Part shown: piece by piece, positions 45,451-55,991 of the stretch
Layout of the letters: each line of letters starts with the position of its first letter
Position numbering within the stretch: the stretch's first letter is position 1
Notes under the pieces: generated by a model
Database searches by the model: none
The model's input: only the letters and a program-made list of their open reading frames with translations
What the model was told of the DNA's origin: nothing
Translations under genes and position numbers: made by a program
NCBI RefSeq assembly: GCF_949987535.1
Contig: NC_080082.1
Span: 48,460,374 to 48,524,373, forward strand
Source: Balaenoptera acutorostrata
Lineage: Eukaryota > Chordata > Mammalia > Artiodactyla > Balaenopteridae
DNA: 64,000 nucleotides
Direction of reading: 5' to 3'

Positions 45451-46890
45451 TTATGGGTGACCCTGACAGCCCCTCAGAGCTGAGACACACACTGTTGGAG
45501 GGCCAGCCTGGGGGCCTGCACACAGTGCCACGCTGATGTGTGGGGTGTACTTCATTCCTGTGTGTTGCAGACACGTTCTGGTTTGTGCATAGATCTGCTG
45601 GTGAAGGACGGGGACCTCTGTGAATGTGTGTGTGTCTGGCTCTCATCCGCGATCCTGTGTACAAGTGTGTATGTGCACAACCATGAGGTGTGTGCGCGCC
45701 TCGGGCTCACAGCTCACGTGGGGAACACTTCCCACTGAAGTGTGGGGCTGGCTCCTTGGAGCGCACACTGACGTTGCCATCTGCCACAAGCAGGCGTGGG
45801 ACACACACAATCAGGGCCTGGGCACCAGGGTGGGAGTTGTCTGCGGGTTGTCACCACAGAAGTGGGTGAGGAATGAATTGCCATTCCAGCAGGAACTTGG
45901 CAAAACCAGTTATTGTAACCCCCTGCCCGCGACCGGGGCAGACCAAATAATGAAATTACATTCTTAATAGGTCAGGTCGAGTGACTGCTGCTCGAATTAG
46001 TTCCTTCCCAGAACCCAGCCAGAAGTAGCAGCAGTAATTAAAGGATTTTCTGGGCTTAAACCAAGTCTGCTCGTCAAGCAGGTACAATATACAGGGCTTG
46101 CAAAATGTGTGTGGGCCTTGTCCCTTCCTGGGGACTGGGATGAAAGTCGGCGAGAGCAGGAAGGCCGCTGGCCCAGAAGGAGGTGGGTGCTTACTGCAGG
46201 GGGCACTTTTCCACTTTCATTCATTCGTACGAGAAATGTTGAGTCCCCACGTGGCCGGGCACTGGGATTCTGCAGCGAACAGGACCGTGAGGTCCCCGGG
46301 CTCATGGAACGCAGCAGTGAGTAGGGTGATGGAGAAGTCCTGGTGTTCCCCACCCCGACTCCCGCCTCCTTCCCAAGCAAGCTGGTCCCAGGAGCCCTGT
46401 GATGTCGAGAACTGCCTCCTTCCACTTGGGGACCTGTAAATTAGGGTCTGAGGCTGAAACCGTGCTGGGACTTTCCACGCACCAGAGAAAGAGAAAGGAA
46501 GGGCACTAGCGTGGCATGACCCCCATCTGACCCATCCTGTGTCCTGGAGAGAGGGAGAAGGGAGCCAGATCCAACACTGGGGGTCAGTTGGAGCTCACAC
46601 CCAGGCTGGAACATCCCTCCCCCAAGCCCGTTTTTCATTTCTTCCATTTGCTTCACTGAGAGGAACACACAGCCCTCCTCAGGGAGCAGAAAATGCCAGA
46701 ATCCCAAGAAAGCAAATATTGGTAGAGTGGCTGACAGAGGTGATGTTCCCACCCACCCTGGGTAAAACAGAACCTACAACTTCCTTAAAACTCCAGAAGG
46801 AAACGGAAATCCCAGGAGCCAGAAAATGAGACGGATTAGCGAAGAAGCAGTGAGTGCCAGGGGTGGCCTGCCACCGAGCCTGCGGCTAGA
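45451..46890. other. Unique intronic DNA
   Basis: No gene is seen. A candidate conserved element lies at 45940-46095. 46215-46325 (TTCATTCATTCGTACGAGAA then GGGCACTGGGATTCTGCAGC) looks like an old MIR/L3-type fragment. Confidence 0.45.
45940..46095. promoter_or_regulatory. Candidate conserved non-coding element
   Basis: TGAAATTACATTCTTAATAG, CTCGAATTAGTTCC, AGCAGCAGTAATTAAAGG and GGCTTAAACCAAG form a repeat-free, TAAT-rich block in GC-rich surroundings. Function is inference. Confidence 0.35.
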
Positions 46891-48127
46891 GCCTTTTTTA
46901 CAAAACAGCTTTATTCAGGTATAATTTACATGCCATAAAATTCACGTATTTTAAGTGTACACTTCAGTAGTTTTTAATAAATTTACAGAGCTCTGTAATC
47001 ACCACAATCCAATTTTAGGATATTTCCACTGTCCTCTGCCCCGCCCCCAATTTCCATCCCAAATCTCTCAGGCGCTTTGCAGTCACTCCCTGTTGCCCCA
47101 GGCAACCACTAATCTACTTTCTGTCTTTATAGATTTGCCCATAAATGTAATCATACAATATGTGGTCTTTTACATCTGGCTTCTTTCACTTAGCATCAGG
47201 CTTGTGGTCACTTTTCATCATGTAGCCTGCATCAGTAGCTCATCCCGCTTTATTGTTCAATAGTATTCCATTCCATGGATTCTTGGTTTACCCATTCACC
47301 AGTTGATGGACACTTGGATTGTTTATACTTTTGGGCTGTTATGAGTAATAGTGCTATGAACATTCACATGCAGATTTTTTATTTCTCTTGGGTAGATACT
47401 TAGGAGTAGGATTGCTAGATTGTACTAGATGGTTTAGTAACTTTATGTTGAATTTTTAAAGACACTGTTGCCAAAATGGCTACACTGTTTACATTCCTGT
47501 CAACAATGTATGAGGGTTCCAATTTCTCAACATTCTCATCAACACTTGTTATTATCTGTCTTTTTAATTATAGGCATTCTAGTGAGTATGCAGTGGTATC
47601 TCATTGTGGTTTTAATTTGCATTCTTTAATGACTAGTGCTATTGAGCATATTTTCATGTGCTTAATAGTCATTTGAATATATTCTTTAGTGAAATATCTA
47701 TTCAGATCTTTTGCCCATCTTTTAAATTGAGTTATTTGTCTTTTTATTGAGTTGTTATTTTTATTTTGTAGATACAAGTACTTATTAGATTTGCAAATAA
47801 TTTCTCCCATCTGTGGTTTGTCTTCATTTTCTTACTGGTGTCTTTCGAAGTGCAAAAGTTTTTAAATTTGAAGACGTACAGTTTATTTTTTTTCCTTTTA
47901 TGGATCATTCTTTTGGCGTTGTATCTAAGAAATCTCTGCTTAACTTAAAGTCATAAAGATTTTCCTCTATGTTTTCCTTTAAAAGTTTTATAGTTTTAGC
48001 TCTTCCATCTAAGTCCATGATACATTTTGAGTTAATTTTTGTGTTTTGTGTGAGGTAATGGTCTTTTGCACGTGGATATCCAGTTGTCCCAGCACTGTTT
48101 ATTGAAGGCTATCTTTTCCCCATTGAA

Positions 48128-49162
48128 TTACCTTGCCACTCTGTTCAGAATAAATTGGCCTTGAATGTAAAGGTTTGTTTCTGGTGTCTTAATTCTATTC
48201 CATTGATCTATTTGTTGATCCTTACACCAACAGGACAATGTCTTAATTACTATGGGTTTGTAATAAGTTGTGAAGTCAGAAAGTATAAGTCCTCCAGTTT
48301 TGTTCATCTTTTTCAAGACTGTTTTGACTATTCTGAGTCTCTGTAAAGACAGTGCAAGTTCCCATGTAAATTTTAGGATCAGTCTATCCTGCCAACAAAA
48401 AGCCTGCTGAGATTTTGATAGGTATTGCATTGAATCCAACAGTCAACTTGGGAAGAACTGCACCCTTAGCAATATTGAGTCTTCCAATCCGTGAATGTGG
48501 AATGCCTCTCCATTTATTTAGATCTTCTTTAGTTCCTATTAGCAATATTCTATAGCTTTCAGTATACAAGTCTTACCCTTCTTTTGTTAAATTTATTCCT
48601 AAGTATTTTATTCTTTTTGGTGCTATAGTGAATGAAATTGTTTTTGTTTTTGTTTTTTTGGGGGGGGTGCTGCGTTGGGTCTTCGTTGCTGCGCGTGGGC
48701 TTTCTCTAGTTGCGGCGAGCAGGGGCTACAGTTCGTTGCAGTGCATGGGCTTCTCCTTGCGGTGGCTTCTCTTGTTGCAGAGCATGGGCTCTAGGCATGC
48801 GGGCTTCAGTAGTTGTGGCACGCGGGCTCAGGAGTTGTGGCTCACGGGCCCTAGAGCACGTGGGCTTCAGTAGTTGTGGTACGTGGGCTTGGTTGCTCTG
48901 CAGCATGTGGGATCCTCCTGGACCAGGGCTCGAACCCGTGTCCCCTGCAATTGGCAGGCAAACTCTTAACCACTGTGCCACCAGGGAAGTCCCTGAAATT
49001 GTTTTTCTTAATTTCATTTCTGGACTGTTCATCACTAATATAGAGAGATAAAATTGCTTTTTCTATATTGATCTTGTACCTTGCAACTTGGTGATTAATT
49101 CTAGTTCTTTTTGTGAATTCCCTGGAATTTGCTAAATACAGGGCCATGTTGTCTGCAAATAA
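48128..49162 (-). pseudogene. L1 ORF2 remnant (C-terminus and catalytic box)
   Basis: 48128-48439 gives a piece with the ORF2 C-terminal phrases ILKFTWE, TTYYKPIVIKT and DQQIDQWNRI. The catalytic box FADD reads F-A-D-N at 49148-49159, so the second aspartate is lost. The frame between is broken by a SINE and by stops. It is not functional. Confidence 0.8.
48646..48993 (-). mobile_element. CHR-type SINE (long form) in L1
   Basis: The target-site duplication TGAAATTGTTTTT is at 48633-48645 and 48994-49006. The left tail is T-rich with a G-run (48660-48667) that replaces the usual (TTTA)n. Confidence 0.93.
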
Positions 49163-49622
49163 AGAGCATTTTACTTCATTTCCAATCTAAATGCCTTTTT
49201 TTTTTTCCATGCCTGATTGTACTGGCTAGAACCTCTAGTACAATATGAAATAGAAGTGATGAAAGTGGACATCTTTGCCTTATTCCTGATCTTAAAGGCG
49301 TTCATTCAGTCTTTGACCATTAAGTATAATGGTAGCTGTAGGATTTTTGTAGATCACCTTTACCAGTTTGAGGAAGTTTCCTTGTATTGCCAGTTTGTTG
49401 AAAAAAAATTTTTTTTACCCTAAATGGGTGTTAGATTTTGTCAAATGCTTGTTCTACATCTATTGAGATGTTTATATGATTTTATCCTTTATTCTGTAAA
49501 TAAAATATATTACATTAATACATCAACCTTGCATTCCTAAGGTAAATCCCTCTTGGTCATAGTACATAATCTTTTTTATTTGTTACTGGATTCATTTTGC
49601 TAGGATTGTGTTGTGGAATTTT

Positions 49623-49828
49623 CTTTTTTTAATATTTATTTATTTGACTGCACCAGGTCTTAGTTGTGGTGTGTGGGATCTTCATTGCCGTGTGCGGGAT
49701 CTTTAGTTGGGGCATGTGAGATCTTTTAATTGTAGCATGTGGGATCTAGTTCCCTGACCTGGGATTGAACCTGGGCCCCCTGCATTGTGAGTGCAGAGTC
49801 TTAGCCACTGGACCACCAGGGAAGTCCC
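49623..49828 (-). mobile_element. CHR-related SINE in L1
   Basis: It has a perfect 16-base target-site duplication TGTGTTGTGGAATTTT at 49607-49622 and 49829-49844. The body is shorter than in the other copies and has lost parts of the middle. Confidence 0.95.
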
Positions 49829-50520
49829 TGTGTTGTGGAATTTTTTAAGGGATAGTTGTCCGTAGTTTTCTTTTCTTGTGATGTTTTTTGTCTGGCTTTG
49901 GTACTGGATTAACATAGGTCTTAGAATTAGCTGAGAGTATTTCCTCCTCCTCCTCCTTTATTTTTCTGGAAGAGTTTGTGAAGGATTGGCATTATTCCTT
50001 TTTTAAATGTTTAGAAGAATTTGCTAATGAAGCCATCTGAAGCTGGAAGATTTTTAAATTACTAATTCAATTTCTTTGCTATAGGTCTATTCAGATTTTC
50101 TGTTTCTTCTTGAGTCAGCTTCAGTAATTTATGTCTTTCTAGGGCTTTGTTTATTTCACTCAAGTTGTCTCATTTGTTAGCATAAAAATGTTGATAGTAT
50201 TTCTTTATATTCATTAGTGATGGCCCCTCTTTTGTTCCTGATTGTCAATTTTGTAGATCTTTTCAAAGAACCAGCTTTTAGTTTCACTGTTTTTGTCTTT
50301 TTTTTTTTTCTGTTTTCTATTTCATTGATTTCTACTCTGATATTTATTATTTCCTTTTTTCTCCTTGCTTTGAGTTCAATTTGCTCTTCTTTTCTTTTTC
50401 TGGTTTCTTAAGGCAGAAGCTTAGGTCATTAATTTGAGATACTTCTTTTCTAATGTAGATATTACACCTATAAATTTCCCTCTAAGTATGGTTTTATCTG
50501 TAGTCCACTTTAGTTGTCTC

Positions 50521-52955
50521 ATTTCCTAGATCTCACTTTAAATTTCTGCATGGTCTATTGCTTCCCTCAACCCATATCACAACCTTGGGCTAGCTGAGAA
50601 TTTGGAATTATTATTTTCAGCAACATTCCTGGGCATGAAATGTTTCAGTCTTCTTGGCCTGCTCTACCTTGGTAGAACTTCAACCACCAGGGAACTGAGT
50701 CGGGGTGATGGAAGCAGCCACGGGCTAAAATGCCGTAGGCTTACCTTATTCTTCCTAGAGTTCAGTAGAAGTTCTTGAATAAATGTTTCCTAATATGTTG
50801 TATACTGTTGGTCAATTTCCAGAGTTCTTAAACAGTTGTTTTGATTTTTTTTTTTTCCTGTTCTGTCATTTCTTTGGGAGAAGGAATTTGCCGAGCTCCT
50901 CACTCAGTCATTCTAGACGTCCCACCTCCAGGACTGGGGTCTTGATGTCTACACAGACAGGAGGTGAGATCTCTGGCCTGACTAAGGTGCTGAGCTGGAG
51001 TGCAGCCTCTCTATAAATAGCACCCTCAGAAGGCATCAAACCCTCTGCCCATGGGTCCAGTTTGCTTGGGACAGCCCCGATTTACACCTGTGGCCTGGTG
51101 TAATTATCATCAGCACTCCCCTCACTCCCAGAAGTGGCTTTATTTTGATGATAAGTCACTGCATAAGTGTAATTCTGTAAGAAGAAAATTTAACCAGAAA
51201 GAATGGGATGCAAGAAATAATGGTAAGGAAATAAGTTGTAGGTATGTAGATAAATGTAAATAAATATTTACTGTAAAAAAAATAAACACTCATTTTGCAA
51301 GTTTAGGAAGTGCAATAACATGGAAGTGTGTATGGGGACAGTAATTGGATTTAAGCATTCTAAGATCTTAATCTTGTTAGGGAGGAAAATAAGGATAGTA
51401 ATAAACTTTGGACTTTATTTTCAAATGCGGCTCAGCCCTGGAAGTATAATGTGTACCTTCTGAGTCTGTGCACTGGCCCCTTTCATTGTAGCCCCACTCT
51501 TAGAGCTGGGCACCTGTTTAATCACCTCCTGTTCACCTCATTGGTAAAAGAGGATTCCCAGCCTATAGTTATGGGGATGGCGAACCCTCAACACTGGACA
51601 GATGAACTCAACAGCCATTGATTAGTCACTCACAGCCTGGGGGAGAAGGACACTGCATGCTTTGCCCCTAGGGTCACATGGAGAGAGAACAAGCAGGGGC
51701 TGTGGGAGGCAAGCTAGTAGTATCAAGAGGGTGGGGTGCCCCCTGGTTCCCACGGGAGGATGTCATTGATTTGTTTGAATAATTCCATGGGCTGGTAGGG
51801 CACTGAAACCTGCTACTCAGGGTAAGCAGAAACTGTGCCTGGTCCCCTTGATAGGTGGTTATTTAGCTAGGGGACCTCATCTGCAGGAGCAGAGTGGGGA
51901 GGGGACTTGCAGTTGGGCCATTGGAGGCCCTCCTGATTTCACCAGGTGTCAAGGCAGCATGTGATATTGGGCCTTAATTTTAGACCTTACTTTAGGCAGA
52001 CTGTCCCACAGAAGCCTAAGAGTGGAAACACCTCACCCTGAGTGGGGGCAGCCCTGAGCCAAAAGCTGGAGGGAGGGCTTCCTTGCTGCAGTCTCAGGAC
52101 TCCCCTCACCCCAGCTAAGGTACTGGAACCCTGCTTAGCTCCTGCCCTGGTCACCCTCTGCCTTTGCATCCTGCCTATCTGTATATCCATCTCTCTCTCC
52201 ACCATCTGTCCAACCTCATTTATAGGAACATGCTATAGAACCCCATAGCCCCCTAGTTTGTGATTCCTTCAGAAATGATGTAGATGGAGACTGGCCAACC
52301 AGTGTGGGCCCTCAGCCCATGGACAGCAGCCAGGAACCAGCCATGAGGCCCTGAGCCCAGCATTGGGGTTTCTGGTACTCACAGCCCCTACCTGCCATAG
52401 GTAACCCCAGCATCACCTGGCGCAGGTCCCTCCATCCCTGACACACGTGAAGGGTCTGTAGCCTGGCCGTGCTCGCTGCTGTTTCAGGAACCAGTGTAGC
52501 TCAGTGGGTGGGTGAAATGAGGTTCCACTTGCCACCTGTGGCTTTCTCCCAGTCTACAGGGATCTGTGGAGGTGCCACATCTTCCAGTATCTTCTCTCCA
52601 AGCAGAAGAACAAGGATTGGTGGCCCTGGCAGGTCCCGCTGCAGCAGTAGTGAAGTGGCAGGCTCCCTCCTCAGCTGTCTTTGAGGCACCACCTCAAATG
52701 CCACCAGGGCGCACTCACCAGCACAACCCTCTTTCCCTCCCCAGGGTCTTCATTCTTTGAGGCATGTAGCTACCAGGCAAAACCCGAGCATTTCAAACTG
52801 TTATTGCTGGAGAGGATGACATTGGGGTTTTGAATCTGCCAGGTTTTCTGAGCCACGGGTTCCAGACCGAGCCTGGCTGAGGAGTGCAGGGCTGGGTGAG
52901 AGCTGCCTGCATGCCACAGCTTCCATCTACCCGGGCACCGGGAGGGGCACCCACA
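50521..52955. other. Unique intronic DNA
   Basis: No gene is seen. 51120-51450 is AT-rich and unplaced. A CTCF-like motif lies at 51735-51750. Confidence 0.5.
51735..51750 (-). promoter_or_regulatory. CTCF-like motif, - orientation
   Basis: The complement reads GGAACCAGGGGGCACC and matches the CCAGGGGGCAC core (about 13 of 15 positions). Occupancy is unknown. Confidence 0.35.
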
Positions 52956-52959
52956 ACCC

Positions 52960-53150
52960 AGAATAACAGTTCTCAGCCCGGGCTCCGTGTTAGAGTTACC
53001 TGTGCAGGTGTTAAAGAGCTGATGCCCAAGCTGCCCCATGCCTAAGACCAATCAAATCTGAATCTCTGGGGGAAGAGGCCCAAGCAGCAGAAGTTTTCAG
53101 AGCTCCCCAGGCAACTCCGCTGTGCAAGCGATTTTGAAAGCCATTGGACT
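52960..53150 (+). mobile_element. MER5-type hAT fragment
   Basis: CAGTTCTCAGCCCGGGCTCC, GAGTTACCTGTGCAGGTGTT, AATCTGAATCTCTGGGGG and CCAGGCAACTCCGCTGTGCA follow the MER5A pattern. Confidence 0.8.
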
Positions 53151-53154
53151 CAGA

Positions 53155-53265
53155 ATAGTGTTTCTCAGAATTTAACATAACTACAGATCATTTGGACAAC
53201 CTGTTAAAATGCAGATTCTGATTCTCTGGGTCTAGGTGGGGCCCAAGATCCTGCATGGCTAGCGG
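53155..53265 (+). mobile_element. MER5-type hAT fragment
   Basis: AGTGTTTCTCAGAATTTAAC, CAACCTGTTAAAATGCAGAT and GGTCTAGGTGGGGCCCAAGA. It is a second copy directly next to the first. Confidence 0.7.
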
Positions 53266-53299
53266 CAAGGGTTCATCATGGGAATCGTGCTACTTAAAA

Positions 53300-53697
53300 G
53301 TATGGCTGTGAACCGGCAGCCTCCGCAAAGCTTGGGAGCTTCCTGAAGATGCAGACTCTCGGGCCTGCCACCAGATCTACTGAATTAGAATCTGCATTTT
53401 GATAAGATTCCCAGGTGGTTCTTTTTTTTTTTAACATCTTTATTGGAGTATAATTGCTTTACAGTGGTGTGTTAGTTTCTGCTTTATAACAAAGTGAATC
53501 AGTTATACATAAACATATATCCTCATATCTCTTCCCTCTTGCGTCTCCCTCCCTCCCACCCTCCCTATCCTACCCCTCTAGGTGGTCACAAACCACCGAG
53601 CTGATCTCCCTGTGCTATGCGGCTGCTTCCCACTAGCTATCTATTTTACGTTTGGTAGGTGGATTGAATGCACTTTGAGGTTGAGACACACTGGTTT
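53300..53697 (+). mobile_element. MER5-type hAT element split by an L1
   Basis: The left part ends TTCCCAGGTGGTT at 53420 and the right part resumes GTGGATTGAATGCACTTTGA and ends CACACTGGTTTAG. Together they give the MER5 3' half. The L1 3' end at 53421-53656 lies between. Confidence 0.75.
53421..53656 (-). mobile_element. Cetacean L1 3' end, young-looking
   Basis: A T-run followed by AACATCTTTATTGGAGTATA, and at the other end GCGGCTGCTTCCCACTAGCT and TTTTACGTTTGGTA. AGGTGG at 53413-53418 and 53657-53662 may be the target-site duplication. It is little diverged compared with the other L1 ends here. Confidence 0.9.
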
Positions 53698-55149
53698 AGG
53701 AGACTTTTATGGCCCAGCAAGCCTTAGAGAGAGGGGCAGGCTGCGTCCAGGCCTCATCAGAGGTCACGGGCAAACATCTCTTCGTCATCAGATGACAAAG
53801 CCCAGGCTTGGGTCCTTCCAGAATCTTGACAGCTCTTTCATTCTCTTGCTCTCCTACTCTGGGACCTGACCCAGCTGGGTGTGGCCCTCCCTTTGCCTTC
53901 CCCATGCCCCCTGCGCCAGCCCCTCCTTCCCTATCCCGCCTGGTGTGGGATCCTGACGCCAGGCTTGCTTACACCACCCAAAGCCTCAGAACTTTGGCTC
54001 CGGCTTCGCAGAGCAGCCTTGCCCATCAGGGGGAAAGCACAGCCTGCTGACACACAACACTCTCTCCAGCACAGTGTCCCCACTGCACCCTCCATGCAAA
54101 CCCAGCCAGCCCCTCCCTCCACAGGCCCCTAACCCCAGCGCCAAAGACGCTGGCTGCCACCTTCTCCCACACACCCACTTCTCTCTAGACGACTTGTCCA
54201 GGATGCTTGCCCTGCTGTTTTCATGTTTGCCCTGTTGCCATCTGAGCTGCCCCTCTGCTCCAGCCAGTAAAGAACTCCAGCCCTGTCTTCAAACAAGTCA
54301 CTAGCTCCCCCTTGGTCCTCCCCTTCCTCACTCTCCCAGGGCTGCTGTTTGGTCCAAGCCATGGGTGTTCTGTGAATGGCCTGCAGCTCCCAATTCTCTC
54401 TCTGGCTGTGCCCTCCCGTGCCTTGTCCCCTGCATGATCTGAGCTCTTTCGGGAGCTGGGACTCCCATTCCCAGGGGTGGGGATCCTAGGGGTCTTGGCT
54501 GGTGTCTTGCAGCTTCTCCTGGAACTGGGGTCAGGGAGGGAAAGCAGACCCAGAGGGCTGGTTTCTGAACTGATAGGGACAGGCCTTGAGGTAGGGCTGA
54601 TAGGGCTCTGATTTAAAAAATGGAAGATAAGACTTCCTGGGACTGTCAGCTCTGCATCCAGCATGCTTCTGGTTGCCTTGGCAACTCAACAGGTTCAACC
54701 TCTTTTCTGGGCATCGCTGTCTGCTCAGATGGGAGGTGACAGGAGTCCTAGAGGTGTGCAGGTCTTCAGCAGGCAGACAGCTCAGCGCCCAGAATGCCCC
54801 TCACCTCCTTGCTGGGTTAGCTGACCTCAGTTGTCATCTAGCTACCTGCATGATCATGTGATCGTGTCCAACCAGCCAGCCATCCTCCCATCCATCCATC
54901 CATCCATCCATCCATCTGTTTATCCAGTGAGCAGTCACTGAGCGTCTGCTGTGTGCCTGGCCTCATGCTGGCCTCTTCAGGCAGGTATATGAGTTCCTGG
55001 GCCTCCAGGTCAAACACGAATGCCTCTATGGGTCCAGAGGTAACTGGGAAAACCTGGAGGTCAGGAAAGCCATAGGCATTTTTTTACTATCACATGTGTG
55101 AGTCCATTTAGAAGATATTCTCAACCCATAAACACTGCAAGCCTGCCTA
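53698..55149. other. Unique intronic DNA with a short CATC array
   Basis: No gene is seen. (CATC)n at 54888-54917. CAGTCACTGAGCGTCTGCTG then GTGCCTGGCCTCATG (54931-54970) is probably an old MIR/L3-type fragment. Confidence 0.5.
54888..54917. repeat. (CATC)n microsatellite
   Basis: About seven tandem CATC units. Confidence 0.95.
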
Positions 55150-55400
55150 CCACCCTCTGCCAGGCCCTTCTTATGTACGTGTAATTTGCATAAACGCAGT
55201 CACATTCTGCACACTGTAATCTACTTTCTTTCACCTAATGCTACATGGTGGACCTCTTTCCACATAGAAACATAAAGATTATTTTCACCCTTTTTAACAG
55301 CCTTATGGTATTCATTGTAAAGATGCACCATTGGTTTATTTAACCAGCTCCCTACTGATTTATGTTTAAGGTGTTTGCAGTTTTTGGCTGGTTCATGAAT
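55150..55400 (-). mobile_element. Old LINE (L1M-type) 3' end
   Basis: CTACTTTCTTTCACCTAATG, TTATGGTATTCATTGTAAAG and GGTTTATTTAACCAGCTCCC fit the antisense 3' end of an old L1. Highly diverged. Confidence 0.6.
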
Positions 55401-55619
55401 TATTTCTGTTTCCTCTAGGGTCATCTTTATCTGTTTGCTTCTTTTGGTCTCTCTCGTGTTGGAGGCTGTCCTCAGATGCTTGATGACCCTTAGATATCGA
55501 TTCATAGTTGAGAGCAGGTCACCAAACACCTGATTGTTTGAAGTAAGGCTGGGGGCAGGGCTTTACTTCATGAAGTGTGGGGAGGAATCAGCCATCTAAC
55601 TGGAGTCTTCCAAGGGAGA

Positions 55620-55991
55620 GTGTCTTATCTGCTAGGGCTGCCACAAACTGCCACAGACTGGGGGGTGTAAACAACAGAAATTTATTCTATCACAGTCTTG
55701 GAGGTTAGAAGTCCAAGATCAAGGTGTCAGCAGGATTGCTTTCTTCTGAGGTCTCTCTCCTTGGCTTACAGATGGCCGTCTCCTCCCTGTGTCTTCACAT
55801 GATCTGTCTTTATCTGTATTTGAATTTCTTCTTCTTGTAAGGACTCCAGTTATATTGGATTAGAATCTACCGGCATGACCTCATTTTAACTTCATTGCCT
55901 CTTTAAAGACCCTATCAGTCACATTCTGAAGTACTGAGGGTTAGGACTTCAACATATGAATTTTGGGAGGACACAACTTAACCCATAACAG
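55620..55991 (-). mobile_element. MLT1-type MaLR solitary LTR
   Basis: In antisense: CTAGGGCTGCCACAAACTGC, AAACAACAGAAATTTATTCT, GAAGTCCAAGATCAAGGTGT, GGTTAGGACTTCAACATATG and the end CAACTTAACCCATAACAG. It has the same layout as the LTR at 20575 but is shorter in the middle. This is an ancient endogenous retrovirus-like LTR with no internal genes. Confidence 0.9.

Larger units (their letters stand above)
46891..50520 (-). mobile_element. Long L1 (L1MA/L1MB-type), dead, with two SINEs
   Basis: The antisense 3' UTR begins near 46895 (TTACAAAACAGCTTTATTCA). It continues through the 3' UTR (CATCAGTAGCTCATCCC), the ORF2 C-terminus (near 48130-48440) and the reverse transcriptase (49150-50050) to the endonuclease side near 50500. 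It is 5'-truncated. SINEs at 48646 and 49623 interrupt it. Confidence 0.88.

Noticed and set aside
52696..52712. CTCF-like phrase CCACCAGGGCGCAC
   Set aside because: The core is too short between the AG and the GCGC, so it does not fit the motif.
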